Shown here piece by piece: positions 50,038 to 62,591 of a stretch of DNA of 64,000 nucleotides. Numbering within the stretch: position 1 is the stretch's first letter; each line of letters opens with the position of its first letter. Origin of the DNA: Salvelinus alpinus. Taxonomy: Eukaryota > Chordata > Actinopteri > Salmoniformes > Salmonidae. The stretch spans positions 33,545,596-33,609,595 of the forward strand of contig NC_092115.1 in the NCBI RefSeq assembly GCF_045679555.1. Reading direction: 5' to 3'. Below the pieces are notes generated by a model. That model made no database searches. It was not told the DNA's origin and saw only the letters and a list, made by a program, of their open reading frames with translations. The position numbers and the translations under genes were made by a program.

Positions 50038-53000
50038 ATGAACCCAGAGGCAGCCAGTACCCAGGACTTTTTTCCCATGCTGTCCCACCACGAGGGGACT
50101 GTCCAACGTCACGAAGCTGCTCTGGTTCAGCAAGAGGCCTTAATGGCTGGACATTCTCAACTTCTGTCGGAGATGATGACTTCCATAAAGCAGATTTCTG
50201 ATCAACTTTCTCCTGCAACCGCTTCTGCTCCAGTTCATCAGATTCAAGTGCCCGTGGCAGTTAACCCCCTGGCTGAACCTCGTCTGCCGCCTCCCCAACG
50301 GTTCTCAGGTGATCCGAGTGGTTGTAAGGGGTTTTTCACCCAATGTTCTCTCTCCTTCGAGCTGCAACCCTCGTCATTTCCCACCGACCGGTCCAAGATA
50401 GCATATATCATCACCCTGCTGTCGGAAAAAGCCCTAGCCTGGGCTACTGCTGTGTGGGATGCCCAAAGTCCCTGCTGTGCCAGCTACTCTACCTTTGCTG
50501 AAGAATTCAAGCGAGTGTTTCAAGGTCCTACCAGCGGTCCTGACTCAGCCAAACAGCTCCTGACTCTCCGCCAAGGTCGGCGCAGCGTGACGGACTATGC
50601 CATCCAGTTCCGCACGGTGGCAGCAGCGAGTGGCTGGAATGACGAGGCGCTCACAGTGTGCTTTTTGAAGGGTCTTTCCGACACCATCCAAGATGAACTG
50701 GTCACTCGGGAACCACCGGACAACCTCGAGTCCCTGATCAAGTTGGCTTCACGCATAGACCAGCGTCTGAGAGAGAGAGAGCTCAACCGTAGATCTCTCA
50801 CCCTAGCTCCTATCGGTCCCAGCTCCGAGTCTCCACCTTTATCCCCGCTGACTCCACCGGAACCCATGCAGGTTGGACGCATCTCCCAGGCTGAGAGAGA
50901 CCGCCGGATGAGGGAGCGATGCTGTCTATATTGCGGCAAACCGGGCCATTTCCTCTCCACGTGTCCCGGGCTCCAGGGAAAACGCACTCTCCCGTGCAGG
51001 CCTGGGAGGACGGTAACGGGAAACATAACCTCCTCTCATCCATCCAACTCCCGCCTGCTCATTCCAGTTACCCTTTCCTGGGACAACCACGAGCTTCCCC
51101 TTCAAGCCTTGGTAGACTCTGGAGCCGCAGGTAACTTCATGGATGGTGTCTGGGCGAAGGAGAATGGCGTTCCCTCTGAACCTCTAAGTGACCCCATAAG
51201 GGTTACTACGTTGGAAGGAAGCCCTTTGGGATCTGGACTTGTCACTCGTGTCACTACCCCCTTGCGTCTTTCAGTTTCCCAACACCAGGAAGTGATGAAC
51301 TTTCATCTGACCTCGTGTTCCGAGTTCCCTCTCGTCCTTGGATACCCCTGGCTTCACAGCCATAACCCTCACATCGACTGGTCTGTGGGCACTATCAAGC
51401 AGTGGGGTCCTACGTGCCAAGCCACTTGTATCTTCCCAAGTTCCCCGAGTTCCCCTCCCGAGTCTCTAGAATCCATCGACCTGTCCCGAGTTCCCGAGTG
51501 TTACCATGACCTCAAACCGGTATTTAGCAAACAGAGGGCCACCAAACTACCACCCCATAGACCTTACGATTGCCCCATCGACCTGTTTCCGGGCACCTGC
51601 CCCCCCAGGGGTCGGATCTTTTCCCTATCTCCTCCCGAACGAGCTGCTATGGATACCTACATCAAGGACGCTCTGGCAGCAGGCCTCATGCGTCCATCCA
51701 CCTCGCCGGCGGGAGCAGGGTTTTTCTTTGTGGCCAAAAAAGACGGGGGATTACGTCCTTGCATCGACTACCGGGGACTTAATGCCATAACCGTCCGTAA
51801 CCGCTACCCGCTACCCCTTATGGCCACAGCCTTTGAGCTGCTCCAGGAAGCAGTGGTCTTCACTAAGCTTGACCTGCGGAACGCATACCATCTTGTGCGG
51901 ATCAAACCCGGTGACGAGTGGAAGACCGCTTTCAACACGCCTACTGGTCACTACGAATACTTGGTGATGCCCTTCGGCCTGACCAACGCCCCGGCTGTGT
52001 TCCAAGCGCTCATAAACGATGTGCTTAGGGATATGCTTAACATTTTCGTGTTTGTTTACTTGGATGACATCCTCATCTTTTCGAGCTCCCTTCAAGAACA
52101 CACTAAGCATGTCAGACAAGTGCTCAAACGCCTCCTAGACAGCCATTTGTACGTTAAGCCGGAAAAGTGTGAATTCCATTCCTCTCGAGTACAGTTCCTG
52201 GGATTTGTAGTGGAACCCGGTCGAGTCCAGATGGACCCCAAGAAGGTAGGGGCGGTAGCAGATTGGCCCACCCCCAAGTCCGTTAAGGAAGTTCAGCGTT
52301 TCCTGGGCTTCACTAACTTCTACCGCAAGTTCATCAAGAACTTCAGCTCGGTGGCAGCCCCTCTCTCAGCTGTAACCAAGGGTGGCAACACAAGGTTTCT
52401 GTGGGGAAGAGAAGCTGAGACGGCCTTCCAAGGACTCAAGCAGCGCATCCTCTCTGCTCCCATCCTGACACTACCGACGGCGGATGAACCTTTTGTGTTG
52501 GAGGTAGACGCATCAGAGGTTGGTGTTGGAGCTGTCCTGTCTCAGAGGGGTGAAGACAAGAGGCTTCATCCTTGCGCCTTCTTCTCTCACCGGCTTACCC
52601 CGGCCGAGAGGAATTACGATGTGGGGGATCGTGAACTCCTAGCGGTTAAGATGGCATTGAAGGAATGGAGACACTGGCTCGAGGGGGCTTCTCAACCGTT
52701 TCAAGTGCTTACGGACCACAAAAATCTGGAGTATATCCAGCAGGCGAAGCGGTTGAACTCCAGACAAGCTCGATGGTCTCTTTTCTTCAGCCGATTCCAG
52801 TTTATTCTCACCTATAGACCCGGGTCGAAGAATCTCAAACCGGATGCCTTGTCACGAGTCTACTCTCCTGCCATTCGAGAAGATACTGACATGACTGTTC
52901 TTCCTGCCGCTAAGATCGTGGCTCCGATCTCGTGGCAAGTGGAGGATACCGTGAAACAAGCTCAAGCCATCGAACCGGGTCCTGGAGGAGGTCCTGCTAA

Positions 53001-54321
53001 TCGGTTGTTTGTTCCCAAGGCAGCAAGGTCCCAAGTCCTTCTGTGGGGGCACTCCTCTCGCCTCACCTGTCACCCGGGCGTAGGTCGCACCTTGGAGTTC
53101 ATCCAGCGTAAGTTCTGGTGGCCCACCATAAAAGAAGACGTTGCCACTTTCGTCAAGGCCTGTTCCGTGTGCTGCCAGGGCAAATCTTCTCACCTCCGCC
53201 CTCAAGGACTCCTTCACCCTTTATCTATTCCCCACCGACCCTGGTCCCATATCTCGCTGGACTTTATTACTGGCCTTCCTCCGTCCCATGGTAATACTAC
53301 GATCCTAGTCATCATCGACAGGTTTTCTAAGGCGGCCAGGTTTGTTCCCTTGACCAAATTACCTTCTGCCAAGGAAACAGCTGAGTTGGTGATTAACCAT
53401 GTGTTCCGAGTCTTTGGCATCCCGCAAGATATGGTTTCCGACAGAGGTCCCCAGTTCGCCTCAAGGTTTTGGAAGGCCTTCTGCCAACTCATAGGGGCCA
53501 CGGCCAGTTTATCTTCAGGGTACCATCCGGAGTCCAACGGCCAAACTGAGAGGATGAATCAGGAGCTGGAAACCACCCTCAGATGTATGGTTTCCAACAA
53601 CCCATCCACATGGTCATCCTTCATTGTTTGGGCTGAGTACGCGCACAACACCTTGTGCTCCTCCTCCACTGGTATATCCCCGCACGAGTGTCAGTTTGGC
53701 TATGCTCCTCTATTGTTCCCGGACCAGGAGGCAGAAGTCAGAGTGCCTTCAGCCTCGAGGTTCATCAGACGCTGTCGGCTTACGTGGAAGAAGGCCCGTC
53801 TTAATCTTCTGCGTTCCTCACAGCAGTACCAACGACAAGCCAACAGACGTCGCCGTCCCGGTCCTACCCTGTACCCCGGCCAGAGAGTATGGCTCTCAAC
53901 AAAAAACTTACCGCTACGGGTGGAGTCTCGCAAGCTGTCCCAGAGATTCATCGGACCCTTTAAGATTGCCAGGAGAGTCAATCCCGTTACTTTTCGCCTG
54001 CACTTACCCAGATCCCTTAAAATCAATCCCACATTTCACATTTCTTTATTAAAACCTGTTGTTTTTTCTCCCCTTATTCCGGCAGGCAGAGCTCCCCCTC
54101 CGCCCCGTGTCATCGGAGGCCAGTCGGCTTATACCGTCCACCGGATACTGGACTCCCGCCGGGTGCAGCGGTCCTGGCAGTATCTGGTGGACTGGGAAGG
54201 CTACGGTCCCGAGGAGCGCTCCTGGGTTCCTGCCAAGGACATACTGGACCCTGACCTCATTCGTCAGTTCAGGGCCCTCCACCCTGAGAAGGCTGGTAGG
54301 AACGTCAGGAGCCGTTCCTAG
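50038..54321 (+). CDS. Intact gag-pol polyprotein of a Ty3/gypsy chromovirus (1427 aa)
   Basis: A single uninterrupted frame. Gag occupies about residues 1-310 and ends in a CCHC zinc knuckle (Cys296, Cys299, His304, Cys309) for RNA packaging. The protease active site DSG is at 360-362. Reverse transcriptase lies at about 540-750, with YLDD at 674-677. RNase H begins at about 815, with Asp824. The integrase His/Cys finger begins near His1005. The integrase catalytic triad is Asp1075, Asp1135 and Glu1171, the last two separated by 35 residues. A C-terminal chromodomain at about 1365-1412 ([16 protein letters not shown], then [15 protein letters not shown]) would guide integration through chromatin. 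The start ATG is 20 bp after the LTR. Gag and pol are fused without frameshift or stop, so the gag excess must come from processing or degradation. All key catalytic residues are present. It looks potentially active, but expression cannot be judged. Confidence 0.97.
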   Translation: MNPEAASTQDFFPMLSHHEGTVQRHEAALVQQEALMAGHSQLLSEMMTSIKQISDQLSPATASAPVHQIQVPVAVNPLAEPRLPPPQRFSGDPSGCKGFFTQCSLSFELQPSSFPTDRSKIAYIITLLSEKALAWATAVWDAQSPCCASYSTFAEEFKRVFQGPTSGPDSAKQLLTLRQGRRSVTDYAIQFRTVAAASGWNDEALTVCFLKGLSDTIQDELVTREPPDNLESLIKLASRIDQRLRERELNRRSLTLAPIGPSSESPPLSPLTPPEPMQVGRISQAERDRRMRERCCLYCGKPGHFLSTCPGLQGKRTLPCRPGRTVTGNITSSHPSNSRLLIPVTLSWDNHELPLQALVDSGAAGNFMDGVWAKENGVPSEPLSDPIRVTTLEGSPLGSGLVTRVTTPLRLSVSQHQEVMNFHLTSCSEFPLVLGYPWLHSHNPHIDWSVGTIKQWGPTCQATCIFPSSPSSPPESLESIDLSRVPECYHDLKPVFSKQRATKLPPHRPYDCPIDLFPGTCPPRGRIFSLSPPERAAMDTYIKDALAAGLMRPSTSPAGAGFFFVAKKDGGLRPCIDYRGLNAITVRNRYPLPLMATAFELLQEAVVFTKLDLRNAYHLVRIKPGDEWKTAFNTPTGHYEYLVMPFGLTNAPAVFQALINDVLRDMLNIFVFVYLDDILIFSSSLQEHTKHVRQVLKRLLDSHLYVKPEKCEFHSSRVQFLGFVVEPGRVQMDPKKVGAVADWPTPKSVKEVQRFLGFTNFYRKFIKNFSSVAAPLSAVTKGGNTRFLWGREAETAFQGLKQRILSAPILTLPTADEPFVLEVDASEVGVGAVLSQRGEDKRLHPCAFFSHRLTPAERNYDVGDRELLAVKMALKEWRHWLEGASQPFQVLTDHKNLEYIQQAKRLNSRQARWSLFFSRFQFILTYRPGSKNLKPDALSRVYSPAIREDTDMTVLPAAKIVAPISWQVEDTVKQAQAIEPGPGGGPANRLFVPKAARSQVLLWGHSSRLTCHPGVGRTLEFIQRKFWWPTIKEDVATFVKACSVCCQGKSSHLRPQGLLHPLSIPHRPWSHISLDFITGLPPSHGNTTILVIIDRFSKAARFVPLTKLPSAKETAELVINHVFRVFGIPQDMVSDRGPQFASRFWKAFCQLIGATASLSSGYHPESNGQTERMNQELETTLRCMVSNNPSTWSSFIVWAEYAHNTLCSSSTGISPHECQFGYAPLLFPDQEAEVRVPSASRFIRRCRLTWKKARLNLLRSSQQYQRQANRRRRPGPTLYPGQRVWLSTKNLPLRVESRKLSQRFIGPFKIARRVNPVTFRLHLPRSLKINPTFHISLLKPVVFSPLIPAGRAPPPPRVIGGQSAYTVHRILDSRRVQRSWQYLVDWEGYGPEERSWVPAKDILDPDLIRQFRALHPEKAGRNVRSRS

Positions 54322-54329
54322 GAGGGGGA
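54320..54329 (+). promoter_or_regulatory. Polypurine tract of the chromovirus
   Basis: AGGAGGGGGA overlaps the gag-pol stop codon (TAG at 54319-54321) and lies 3 bp before the 3' LTR. It is the expected primer for plus-strand DNA synthesis. Confidence 0.85.
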
Positions 54330-54332
54330 TTC

Positions 54333-54768
54333 TGTCAGGTTTTGGCCAGGACTGTTCTGGTTTTTTGTCACTAGATGTCCCCATTGCACCTTTTTTGTAC
54401 CTTTTGTTTTTCCCTTGCTCTAATTATTGTTTGCACCTGTATGTCGTTCCCTTGTTAGTATTTAATCCCTGTGTGTTCCTCAGTTCCTTGCTCAGTGTTT
54501 GTATGTTAGCACCCAGCCCCAGCCCAAGCCTTGTTGTGAACATATATTTTTCTCTTGTTGGATTTTCCAGAGGTTCTCTGGTTTTGTTATTTTGGATTAG
54601 TCTTTTGAGGTTTGTTTTTCCCTTGCTGTTTTTACCACTTTGTGGATTTTCTTTGTATTTTGGAAGATATCTATTTTTTATTAAACCACCATCTCTAGTA
54701 CTGCTGTGTCTGCCTCATCTTCTGGGTTCTGCCGATTTAGTGACTGTTTCTCGCACCGGGTCCTGACA
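54333..54768 (+). mobile_element. Chromovirus 3' LTR (436 bp)
   Basis: Same ends as the 5' LTR (TGTCAGG, CCTGACA). It is 7 nt shorter because CTTTTGT is missing near 54589. It is followed by the TCTTC target duplication at 54769-54773. Confidence 0.96.
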
Positions 54769-54861
54769 TCTTCACTATTATTCTACAATGTAGAAAATAA
54801 TAAAAAATTATGAAAAACCTTTGAATGAGTAGGTGTTCTAAAACTTTTGACCGGTAGTGTA

Positions 54862-56821
54862 TATTATTTAGTATATGTAAAGATAAGATTAAATCAAGAA
54901 TAGTGACAATGTTAGCCTATCACTTGTGAATGATATAGTATTATCACTTGTGAATGATGCCCAGCATAAGAAACAATGCATTTTTTGGGGGACTTTTTCT
55001 AATCATAGTCGTACACCTCATGTAGCCTAGGCCATAGGCCTATATGTTTTGATAAGGTTTGTATCACCAAATAACTTCTTATCTTCATTAATCCAAGTTT
55101 CAAAGTTTGGGGAAGATAATTTTCACCATATAAAAGCGTTAAATGCATAATCGCATTTGCAGTCACTTTTCATAGCGGTGTTTTCCCGCTAATGGAACAT
55201 TTTCCCTTATAGCCTACTGCCATGTGCGCATTGCTGAGCTTATAATGTGAATAAATAGACTAATAGTTTATCAACATTTTAAACTACATGTTCTGATCTG
55301 TTGCGTCAGCCAGATTAAGTAAACATGTTTTTGATGCTAGTGGTTGTATTAATTTGGGCTCTATCGCAACCCACAACTGTCCCAGACTATGTTTGTAATA
55401 TTTATTTCTCGCACAGAATAGAATAGGTCGACTTTTGTACAATGGGAATAGTAGATTGACATAGGCTAGTGCTTTTGCTGTTCGTTAGGCCTACTCGTCT
55501 TGTTGTCTGATGAAAAGTAAATGTCGACAGTTCTTCCAATATCTTCAATATGTACCTCGGAATTGGATAAGGATGAGCGCAGTTGCATCCCCGATGTGTC
55601 TGCCTTCACTTGTAGCCTGTGAGAAAGACCCGATGGAGAGCCATGTGAGTGAGAGGTGCTTCAGAGCAAGCAGCTCTCAGGGAGAAGGGCACAATACAGC
55701 ACTCTGGGCCAAGGGCACAATGGCCACTTGCCGCAAAAGGCATGTTTTCTTTTGAGGGTGCACTAATGCCACTCAAAGGGGATGCCGCAGTGAAATGAAT
55801 GAGAGACTGAGTGTGTACAGCCTGCGTCTACTCCTGCTCCCCCTCTCCGGCTCTCGACTTCGCTGGTCTACCAACCACCTGTCCTGGCAACCTGGACTCC
55901 ATCACTACCCTGATTACTTCCCCTTTATCTAGCACTCCTTTGTTATCACCCACCAGGCAATATTGTTTATGTTTCCATGTAAGACGCTTCTCTTGTTTTG
56001 TATCGTTCCATGTTTGGATTAGGCATTTTGCTATGCCAGGAAAACCCACAGTTGAGCTCAGCTCAATGCTGACTGGCTAATTATTTTATATAATTTTTTT
56101 ATCAAGTCAGACCACATACTTACTGGCATCAACCAATCAAATGCTACAGCGGCAACATGTCATACTCTTTTGTTACAGACAGCATTAGATACATGGGCTA
56201 CACATACTGAGACAGAGGGGTGCTGTTTCCCTTGCTCGGATGATTTCTCCCGTGAGATTCAGACACATGCGAATCAATGGAAAATTATGAAAACACAGAC
56301 AGACGAAAGAGACATTATAATTTAAAAAAATGTATTAGTCAAATATTTGGGAAGCCTGGCTTCCCTTGGCATCCATGAATATACGCAACTGCGGCATTCC
56401 CTATAATGAGCATTTTGATAAATATAAAAAATATAAACAAATATTGAGAACACCATTTTTGGTTTGGCTAGTTGTTCAATATATTGAGGAACATAATATA
56501 CTCTAGGGGCATATTTAAGTTCCAGAGTGGGATCTATTTTACTTTTAGAGTTACAATCCAATTTGTAAGCATTACCAACTGAGTGAAAGTGAGAATGGAT
56601 TCAAAATGGTCACTCTCTGCTGGTGATTTGCAGGATGTGCAATCATATCAAGTAAACAGTTACATTGCCTACTATGCAAATTTCTCTGTATACATTTTTT
56701 CAGGGTCATAAAACTTTTCAGTTTCATCAAAGACATTACCATGATGAACCATGTTAACCTTGGTATTGATATCTTAAAAAAGGAAAGGAAACTATTAACA
56801 ATTCACTTTTTTTGACTAAAT
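54862..56821. other. No gene recognised
   Basis: Mostly unique intronic sequence. 55830-56013 (CTCTCGACTTCGCTGGTC, then ACCCACCAGGCAATATTG) resembles a fragment of an LTR element, but no LTR ends or coding motifs support it. 56330-56400 may be part of another repeat. Confidence 0.35.
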
Positions 56822-57430
56822 AACACTACTGCTACCTCTTAAGGAGCTGCCCCTTTTTTTCAATTTTCGCCTAAAATGACATAAATCTAACTGCCTGTAG
56901 CTCGGCCCCTGAAGCAAGGATATGCATATTCTTGATACCATTTGAAAGGAAACACTTTGACGTTTGTGGAAATGTGAAAGGAATGTAGGAGAATATAACA
57001 CATTAGATCTGGTAAAAGACATTTTGTATTTATTTTGTACCATCATCTTTGAAATGCAAGAGAAAGGCTATCATGTATTATTCCAGCCCAGGTGCAATTT
57101 AGATTTTGTCCACTAGATGGCAGCAGTGTAGGTGCAAAGTTTTAGACTGATCCACTTAGCCATTGTATTTCTGTTCAAAATTATGTATCAAGACTGCCCA
57201 AATGTGCCTCATTTTTTTATTAATAACTTTTCAAGTTCAAAACTGGGCACTCTCCTTTACAATAGCATGGTATTCTTTCACTGTAATAGCTACTGTAAAT
57301 CGGACAGTGCAGTTAGATTAACAACAATATCAGATATGTCTATGTCCTGGGACATTTTCTTGTTACTTACAACCTCATGCTAATCACATTAGCCTACGTT
57401 AGCTCAACCGTCCCATGGGGGACCCACCGA
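56822..57430. repeat. Interspersed repeat carrying a CTCF-type motif
   Basis: Phrases such as CAAGGATATGCATATTCTTG, GGAATGTAGGAGAATATAAC and GTTAGCTCAACCGTCCC mark a repeat I recognise as very common in salmonids. It contains CCACTAGATGGCAG at 57110-57123, an exact match to the CTCF core. The small frame at 57132-57383 has no domain. Confidence 0.6.
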
Positions 57431-59189
57431 TCCTGAAGAAGATTTATTAAAATAGTCATGCAAATCTTCTTCTCATGGACTGAAAGTCAGATTCACTCAA
57501 CATGTGGTCATTGGACTCATCACAATAGTCCCTAAAGAGTTTGAGAAAATAATGTTGATTAATTTAAAGATGGCCACATTCTGTAGATGCAAAATAGCAC
57601 ATACACTAACATGCTAAAATATGCTAAAAAATAGTTTGTTTCCGGGGCGGGACATCTGTTTTTGGGAGATAATGGGTCATCACATATCTGGTCCCAAAAT
57701 GTCATTTTGTAGGATACCTGGAGGCAAACAATAACATTGTTGCTGAGAAGGGGGTTGTTGCTTGCAATGTCTTTGCTGCTCGCATCTATATTCATGTTTT
57801 ATATTTTTTTATATTTATAAATTAATGTAAAAATGTATTTAATGAAATCCAAATACTACTCATATTAGAGCAAGCGGTAAAGCATCATATGAAATACATT
57901 TTTTATTGGTTACACCTACAGATGAAACATTATGGAGTCTAAAGAATTCCGCATACATAGGTTTGATTTACTCCTGGAGGAACTCGGCTTAGTGAAGTGA
58001 ACATCTGTGCTCGCATATTATCGTGGAAATTCTACACAGGCACACTCAAAGTCAATCTTAAATGAATCATCGTTTATTAACAGCATGCTTGAGAGGTCAC
58101 AGTCAAACTTAGATGCATAAAGTACCGGTCTGAAGTGAGCTCTCCCAGGGCAGTTCCATTAGTTCTCTTATATACTGCTTACACAGACATGTTATATTTG
58201 CATGATTTAGGTTTTTCATCATTCATAATTAATTCATCATTAACTTTTGGTTCATGCATGTGACCGACCAATACTGGTTCATGCATGTGACAGACCAATA
58301 CCTCACGAGGGTTCCTCTCTCCAATCTGAAACCTTGAAACTGAGTTATCTCTTTCAGTCTCAAAACAAGGTTCTGGGTGTAATGCCAAATTGCAGATACT
58401 GATAGTGAGGATTCCTCCAAGGCACGTTCAATAAGTCACTTGCATAAACACAGAAATTGGTTGTTAGAAAAGCACAACATAGAACACATAAATTGGTTAT
58501 TAGAAAACAATGTGCTCCCTTGAAATACCTTCATTTGAAAAAAATAGAATAAAGCGTCAATATTACTATTTGTCCCTCTTAAGACACTGTGGTAACAAGT
58601 ACGCTTCCTCAAAATAGTCAGAATTAATCTAAGATAACTCAAGAAATCTGTACTTAATTTGTACGTTTTTAAAGAGGTCTTGGTCGTGCAATTTGACATC
58701 TAACTAAGAAGTTTGGTGCAGTATTTCTCAAGTGAACAAAATGTGCATGAAAACTAGTCTTCTGTCGTTGAATGACAACAAACACATCATTAAAGAATAC
58801 CTACTATTGACCCTTCACCAATGAAGGGGCGTAGACTTCGGCTACTGAACGCTGCCCAACACCAAAACTAACAAAAACATCCCAAAATGTTGACTTAATA
58901 TATGTGCAAACTGTTTCGACTGGGAAGCATAGGGTAAGCTTTAAAGGAGGCCTGGGTAAGGCTTGCTCTCGAGAACCTAAGGCATTCTCCAGAGTGTTCA
59001 CAGCTATAAGCACCACTTACCGGTAGGACCATGTGAACTACAACCCGACACACTGTTTTAATGTTTTAAAACATAAATCATTGCTTGCGATACGGTTGTC
59101 GTTCATATCAGCGAGAAATAATATTTCAAATAAAAAATATACTTACTGTAGGTTTGCACAGATCCATACGGCTGTGTTCCTCCAGCTGA
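57431..59189. other. No feature recognised
   Basis: Unique-looking intronic sequence. A 33-bp near-duplicate phrase around GGTTCATGCATGTGAC (58249 and 58276) is the only local repeat seen. Confidence 0.4.
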
Positions 59190-59480
59190 TGAACTACACT
59201 TCCGCTACACTTCCTCCCCGGTTACGCTTACACACAGGTGTTCTAGCATGCTAGATAGCTAATTAGCACAGGTGGTCGCCTCTGTCTGTCTGCCGTAAAC
59301 AAGTGCTGTAACATGGAGAGATAGCTGTGTGAGAACGCAACCCTATGAAGGTGTGTAGTAATTCAACCTTTTTTTCCTTTTTTTTTCTCATATGTAAGAT
59401 ACATTCCTTATGTTTCAAAACCATACCGCAAGCGATGCATGTTAACATTCAGAACGAGTGTCAGGGCTCTTAACAAAACT
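59190..59480. repeat. Possible interspersed repeat
   Basis: AACATGGAGAGATAGCTGTG and GAACGAGTGTCAGGGCTCTT read like a salmonid repeat, but the ends are unclear and there is no second copy in the window to confirm it. Confidence 0.3.
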
Positions 59481-59760
59481 CCCCCGGCCAGAAGATAACT
59501 TCATGAATAGAAGCTAAAGGTAGTTAGCGTCAACTAATGGGTTAGGGTAAGACCAAAGTGTCATAAATATGCAAACTTTTATAAATGATTTCCCAATGCC
59601 AATTTTTTTCCTCCATGCTTTTGGATACAAATGTCAAGTTATGTGTCAACAATCTTTCCTCCAAAGAATCATTCTATGATACAATTTTGTGAAAATCACC
59701 AAACTCACAATTTTTTGTCCTGGTTTCATGAGGAATCACTAGGATGTGATTTTTTTCCCC

Positions 59761-60120
59761 TTAAAGCGGCAATCAGCAGTTGAAACAATAACAAAGTGGA
59801 CTCCCCACCACTGTTTTGGTAAAACGCGGGGGGAAGGGGCTGGAGAAATGTAACCACACTCAAATTCAAAGACAGAGCTATGGATGCAAAGACTGACCAT
59901 CCATGATATTAAAATGATAGTTTTAACCATGTTTTAGGTTGTATAGTGTTTGTTTACATTGTTTATAATCATTGGAGCATTTATTTTGGTTTCTGATGGG
60001 GTACCACAGTTGAACTAAGCTCATATGGCCTTATCTAAGTTATATTCTTTAAGAATCATTGGGTACATATCATTCATTTTTAAGTCCCAAAAATGATGTA
60101 GCAACTGCGGGTTACCCCTT
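59761..60120. repeat. TTAAAG-ended interspersed repeat (about 360 bp)
   Basis: Begins TTAAAGCGGCAATCAGCAG and ends GGGTTACCCCTTTT, so the termini are imperfect inverted repeats of the TTAAAGG type seen at 46559-47008. The body (GTTGAAACAATAACAAAG, CCATCCATGATATTAAAATG) is a repeat I associate with salmonids. Confidence 0.5.
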
Positions 60121-61065
60121 TTATGAAATGAATCTCTGCGAGAGAAATTGGTGTGTGTGTGTGTGTGTGCCTCTAGCTTTTCACTGTCTCCATTGACATT
60201 AGTCCACCACCAAAATGTATCTTGTTTGTTCTGGGTACTGACTGGCTTTGCTCTGTCATGCATTATTGCCTCTGATTTCTATCACAAGAATCTGTGCTCA
60301 GTACTATAGTGGTTTTTAGTATTTGTTTCAGACCTTCCCTGCATGCTCTTTGTATAGCGTTTTCATATTGAGCACAATATCATGCCCTAGGGTAATACGC
60401 ATGGCACATGGCATAATTTGCAGTGCCGTGTTGTAATGTCAGCTAGCTTACATTGAACCCTCTGCATTATCCCCCCCCCCCCCTATGATTCTGTTACACC
60501 AATGGAACTCAGTGGAGTGGGTGTTTGTAAAGCAACTGTAACTGTGAGAAGGCTTTTCAAACGCAGTCGCAGCAGCAGTCACCATGCAGTCAAAGACCCC
60601 ACTGCTGGAGTGATACGCAGGGCTGTTTGATCAGGCGAAACACACTATCCTGTGACGAGAGAATGAGGTCACACGCTGTAGTTTCAGTCAATGTTTGTGT
60701 GCAGGTTAACAGACCATTACAGTGTTTTTCTCTTTGTGCTTTTGTCCCCGTACATAACCTTATGGCCTGTAGACGTCAGGCGTTTCTATTGAAACCACAT
60801 TGCAACAACAATAACTTATGGGATAGGCAACCACGTTTTTACAAAGGACACTCCTTTTATTATCAACTGCATTTAATTGTTTAGTTTGTTGGGTCTCTTA
60901 CTGCAGCTTTAAAAGGTTTTTATTCATCTTGGGGGATTAAGAGCGGGTTCATTCTTATCGATTTATTTTCATTTCTTGGCGTCAACAAAAACAAATGAAT
61001 TAAGTACCAGCAAAACGAAGGACTTGTGCAAATAGACTGACATCATCAGTGGAGTCTAATTGGAA

Positions 61066-61066
<1 letters not shown>
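60121..61066. other. No gene recognised
   Basis: Contains a short GT run at 60151-60168 and a poly-C run at 60471-60482. No recognisable coding sequence. Confidence 0.35.

Positions 61067-61123
<57 letters not shown>
61067..61123. repeat. (CA)n microsatellite
   Basis: About 56 bp of CA dinucleotides without interruption. Confidence 0.95.
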
Positions 61124-61124
<1 letters not shown>

Positions 61125-62479
61125 GAAGTGTGTTTGAGTCAGTGTATTTGAGTATTTTCAAATACCTGCCAATATTCAAGTACTTGTCTTTGCAAATAAA
61201 ACATATCTGAATAGTACTTACTTCGAAATGTATGTGAAAGTAATTGAGATATTTGAACTAGTATTTACACAAACACACATACACACGTACACACTTATCA
61301 CAGAAAATATACTAGGTATTTGTTCTCAGAGAATAATTTATTATTTATAAACTCCAATCAGATGTAAACCATAATTTAATCCATAATCTATTGACCACAT
61401 TTCTTATTTTAGCTGAAAATAAACAAATCACCTGGGAAAACATGCAGGCATCATCAGTTCTAACCAAACCATTTCCAAATTAAAGAAACTACAACCCACA
61501 ATGCACTGCAAAGCTTTAGATGCATACGTACTCTTTACATATGAACTTTCCTGTGCTGCTGTTCTACCTTGAACCCTTCCCCTTCATAGTCATTCTGTAT
61601 GTATATATTAATGTATGTATATATTCATGTATGTATATCAGGTAAAGTGGAATGTTGGATAAGTGTAGCCATGGATTCTATCTGCTCTATCTAAAGCGTG
61701 GTATTGGCATGTTGGATTTTCATAAATAGATTTGTTCAAGGTGTTTTTCACGGTCCAGCCTGTTCTGTTGCCATGGCAGTAGCAGTGTCTTCTGGGATGC
61801 ATGGCTCCTCTGGCATTATCAAAATCAGAATTACTTTGAGTTAAGCATAATTAAACCAAAGATGGTTTAGTATGAAGATGCCTAGAAACTGCTTCTCCAA
61901 TAGAAATCCCCAATCAGGCTTGTAAGCAATGTCATGAGGAAGTTAGCTAAGCTCATGCACAGAAACATCTTCGGGTCTAATGGTCGTGTCTCGCAGAACT
62001 GCGCATGTGCATGCCGGCACTCATTCGATATAAAGATTTTTTAAACCCAATATGTAACTTTCACGAGGTTGGAGTATTAACATGTTCAGCTAATTAAGAC
62101 ATTGGCTCGAATATAGGTTGTGCCTTTAGAAATAGAGAACATTTCCAACTATGGAAGAATTTTTCACTTCTCTCATTGACTTCCCATACCTCCGGTCTGG
62201 TCTCTCGAGTCTGCTTCGCAAAGCGTTCCTGGGAAGTATCGCGATGTTGGGCCTCTGGGTTTAGAAATTCTGTGATTAAATAGATTGTTCTTCCCTCTCC
62301 TCTCCACCAGCTCTTTAAGACTCAGAGCAGAGGCCCACTCCATTTGGATAACATGCATATTGGGCAAAACTGGGAATACTTCAATTGACACTATTCTTTA
62401 AAGCCTGTAAGATTTCTAGGCATATTCAATAGAATTCCGGTTACACTGTCTGATAACTTTATTTTATTGTGTAAACACA
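61124..62479. other. No feature recognised
   Basis: 61140-61270 is built from AGTATTT/CAAATAC-type phrases and may be an old repeat. The rest is unassigned. Confidence 0.35.
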
Positions 62480-62589
62480 GTCCTGTATGGTTCAGTTGGT
62501 AGAGCATGGCGCTTGCAATGTCAGGGTTTTGGGTTTGATTCCTAGGACTACTAAGTCACTTTGGATAAATTGGTCGACTAAATGGAATA
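62480..62589 (+). repeat. tRNA-Ala-like SINE, short copy
   Basis: Head TATGGTTCAGTTGGTAGAGC, then TTGGGTTTGATTCCTAGG as B box, and tail CACTTTGGATAAATTGGTCG then ACTAAATGG. Same family as 27096-27241. The family S Tc1 begins at the TA that ends the tail. Confidence 0.75.
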
Positions 62590-62591
62590 TA

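Larger units (their letters stand above)
49360..54859 (+). mobile_element. Tc1 3' end split by the chromovirus (49360-49575 and 54774-54859)
   Basis: The left piece encodes the transposase C-terminus (LVERMPRVCKSVMKAKGGY) and then non-coding CATATGTGTTATTTCATAG up to TCTTC at 49575. The right piece resumes after the second TCTTC with ACTATTATTCTACAATGTAG and ends at the inverted repeat AAACTTTTGACCGGTAGTG before TA (54860). Joined across the insertion, they match the 3' half of the MITE at 44799-45048. This makes the chromovirus younger than the Tc1. Confidence 0.85.

Noticed and set aside
55830..56013. Fragment resembling a gypsy LTR end
   Set aside because: Resemblance only. No TG/CA ends, target duplication or coding motif could be found.
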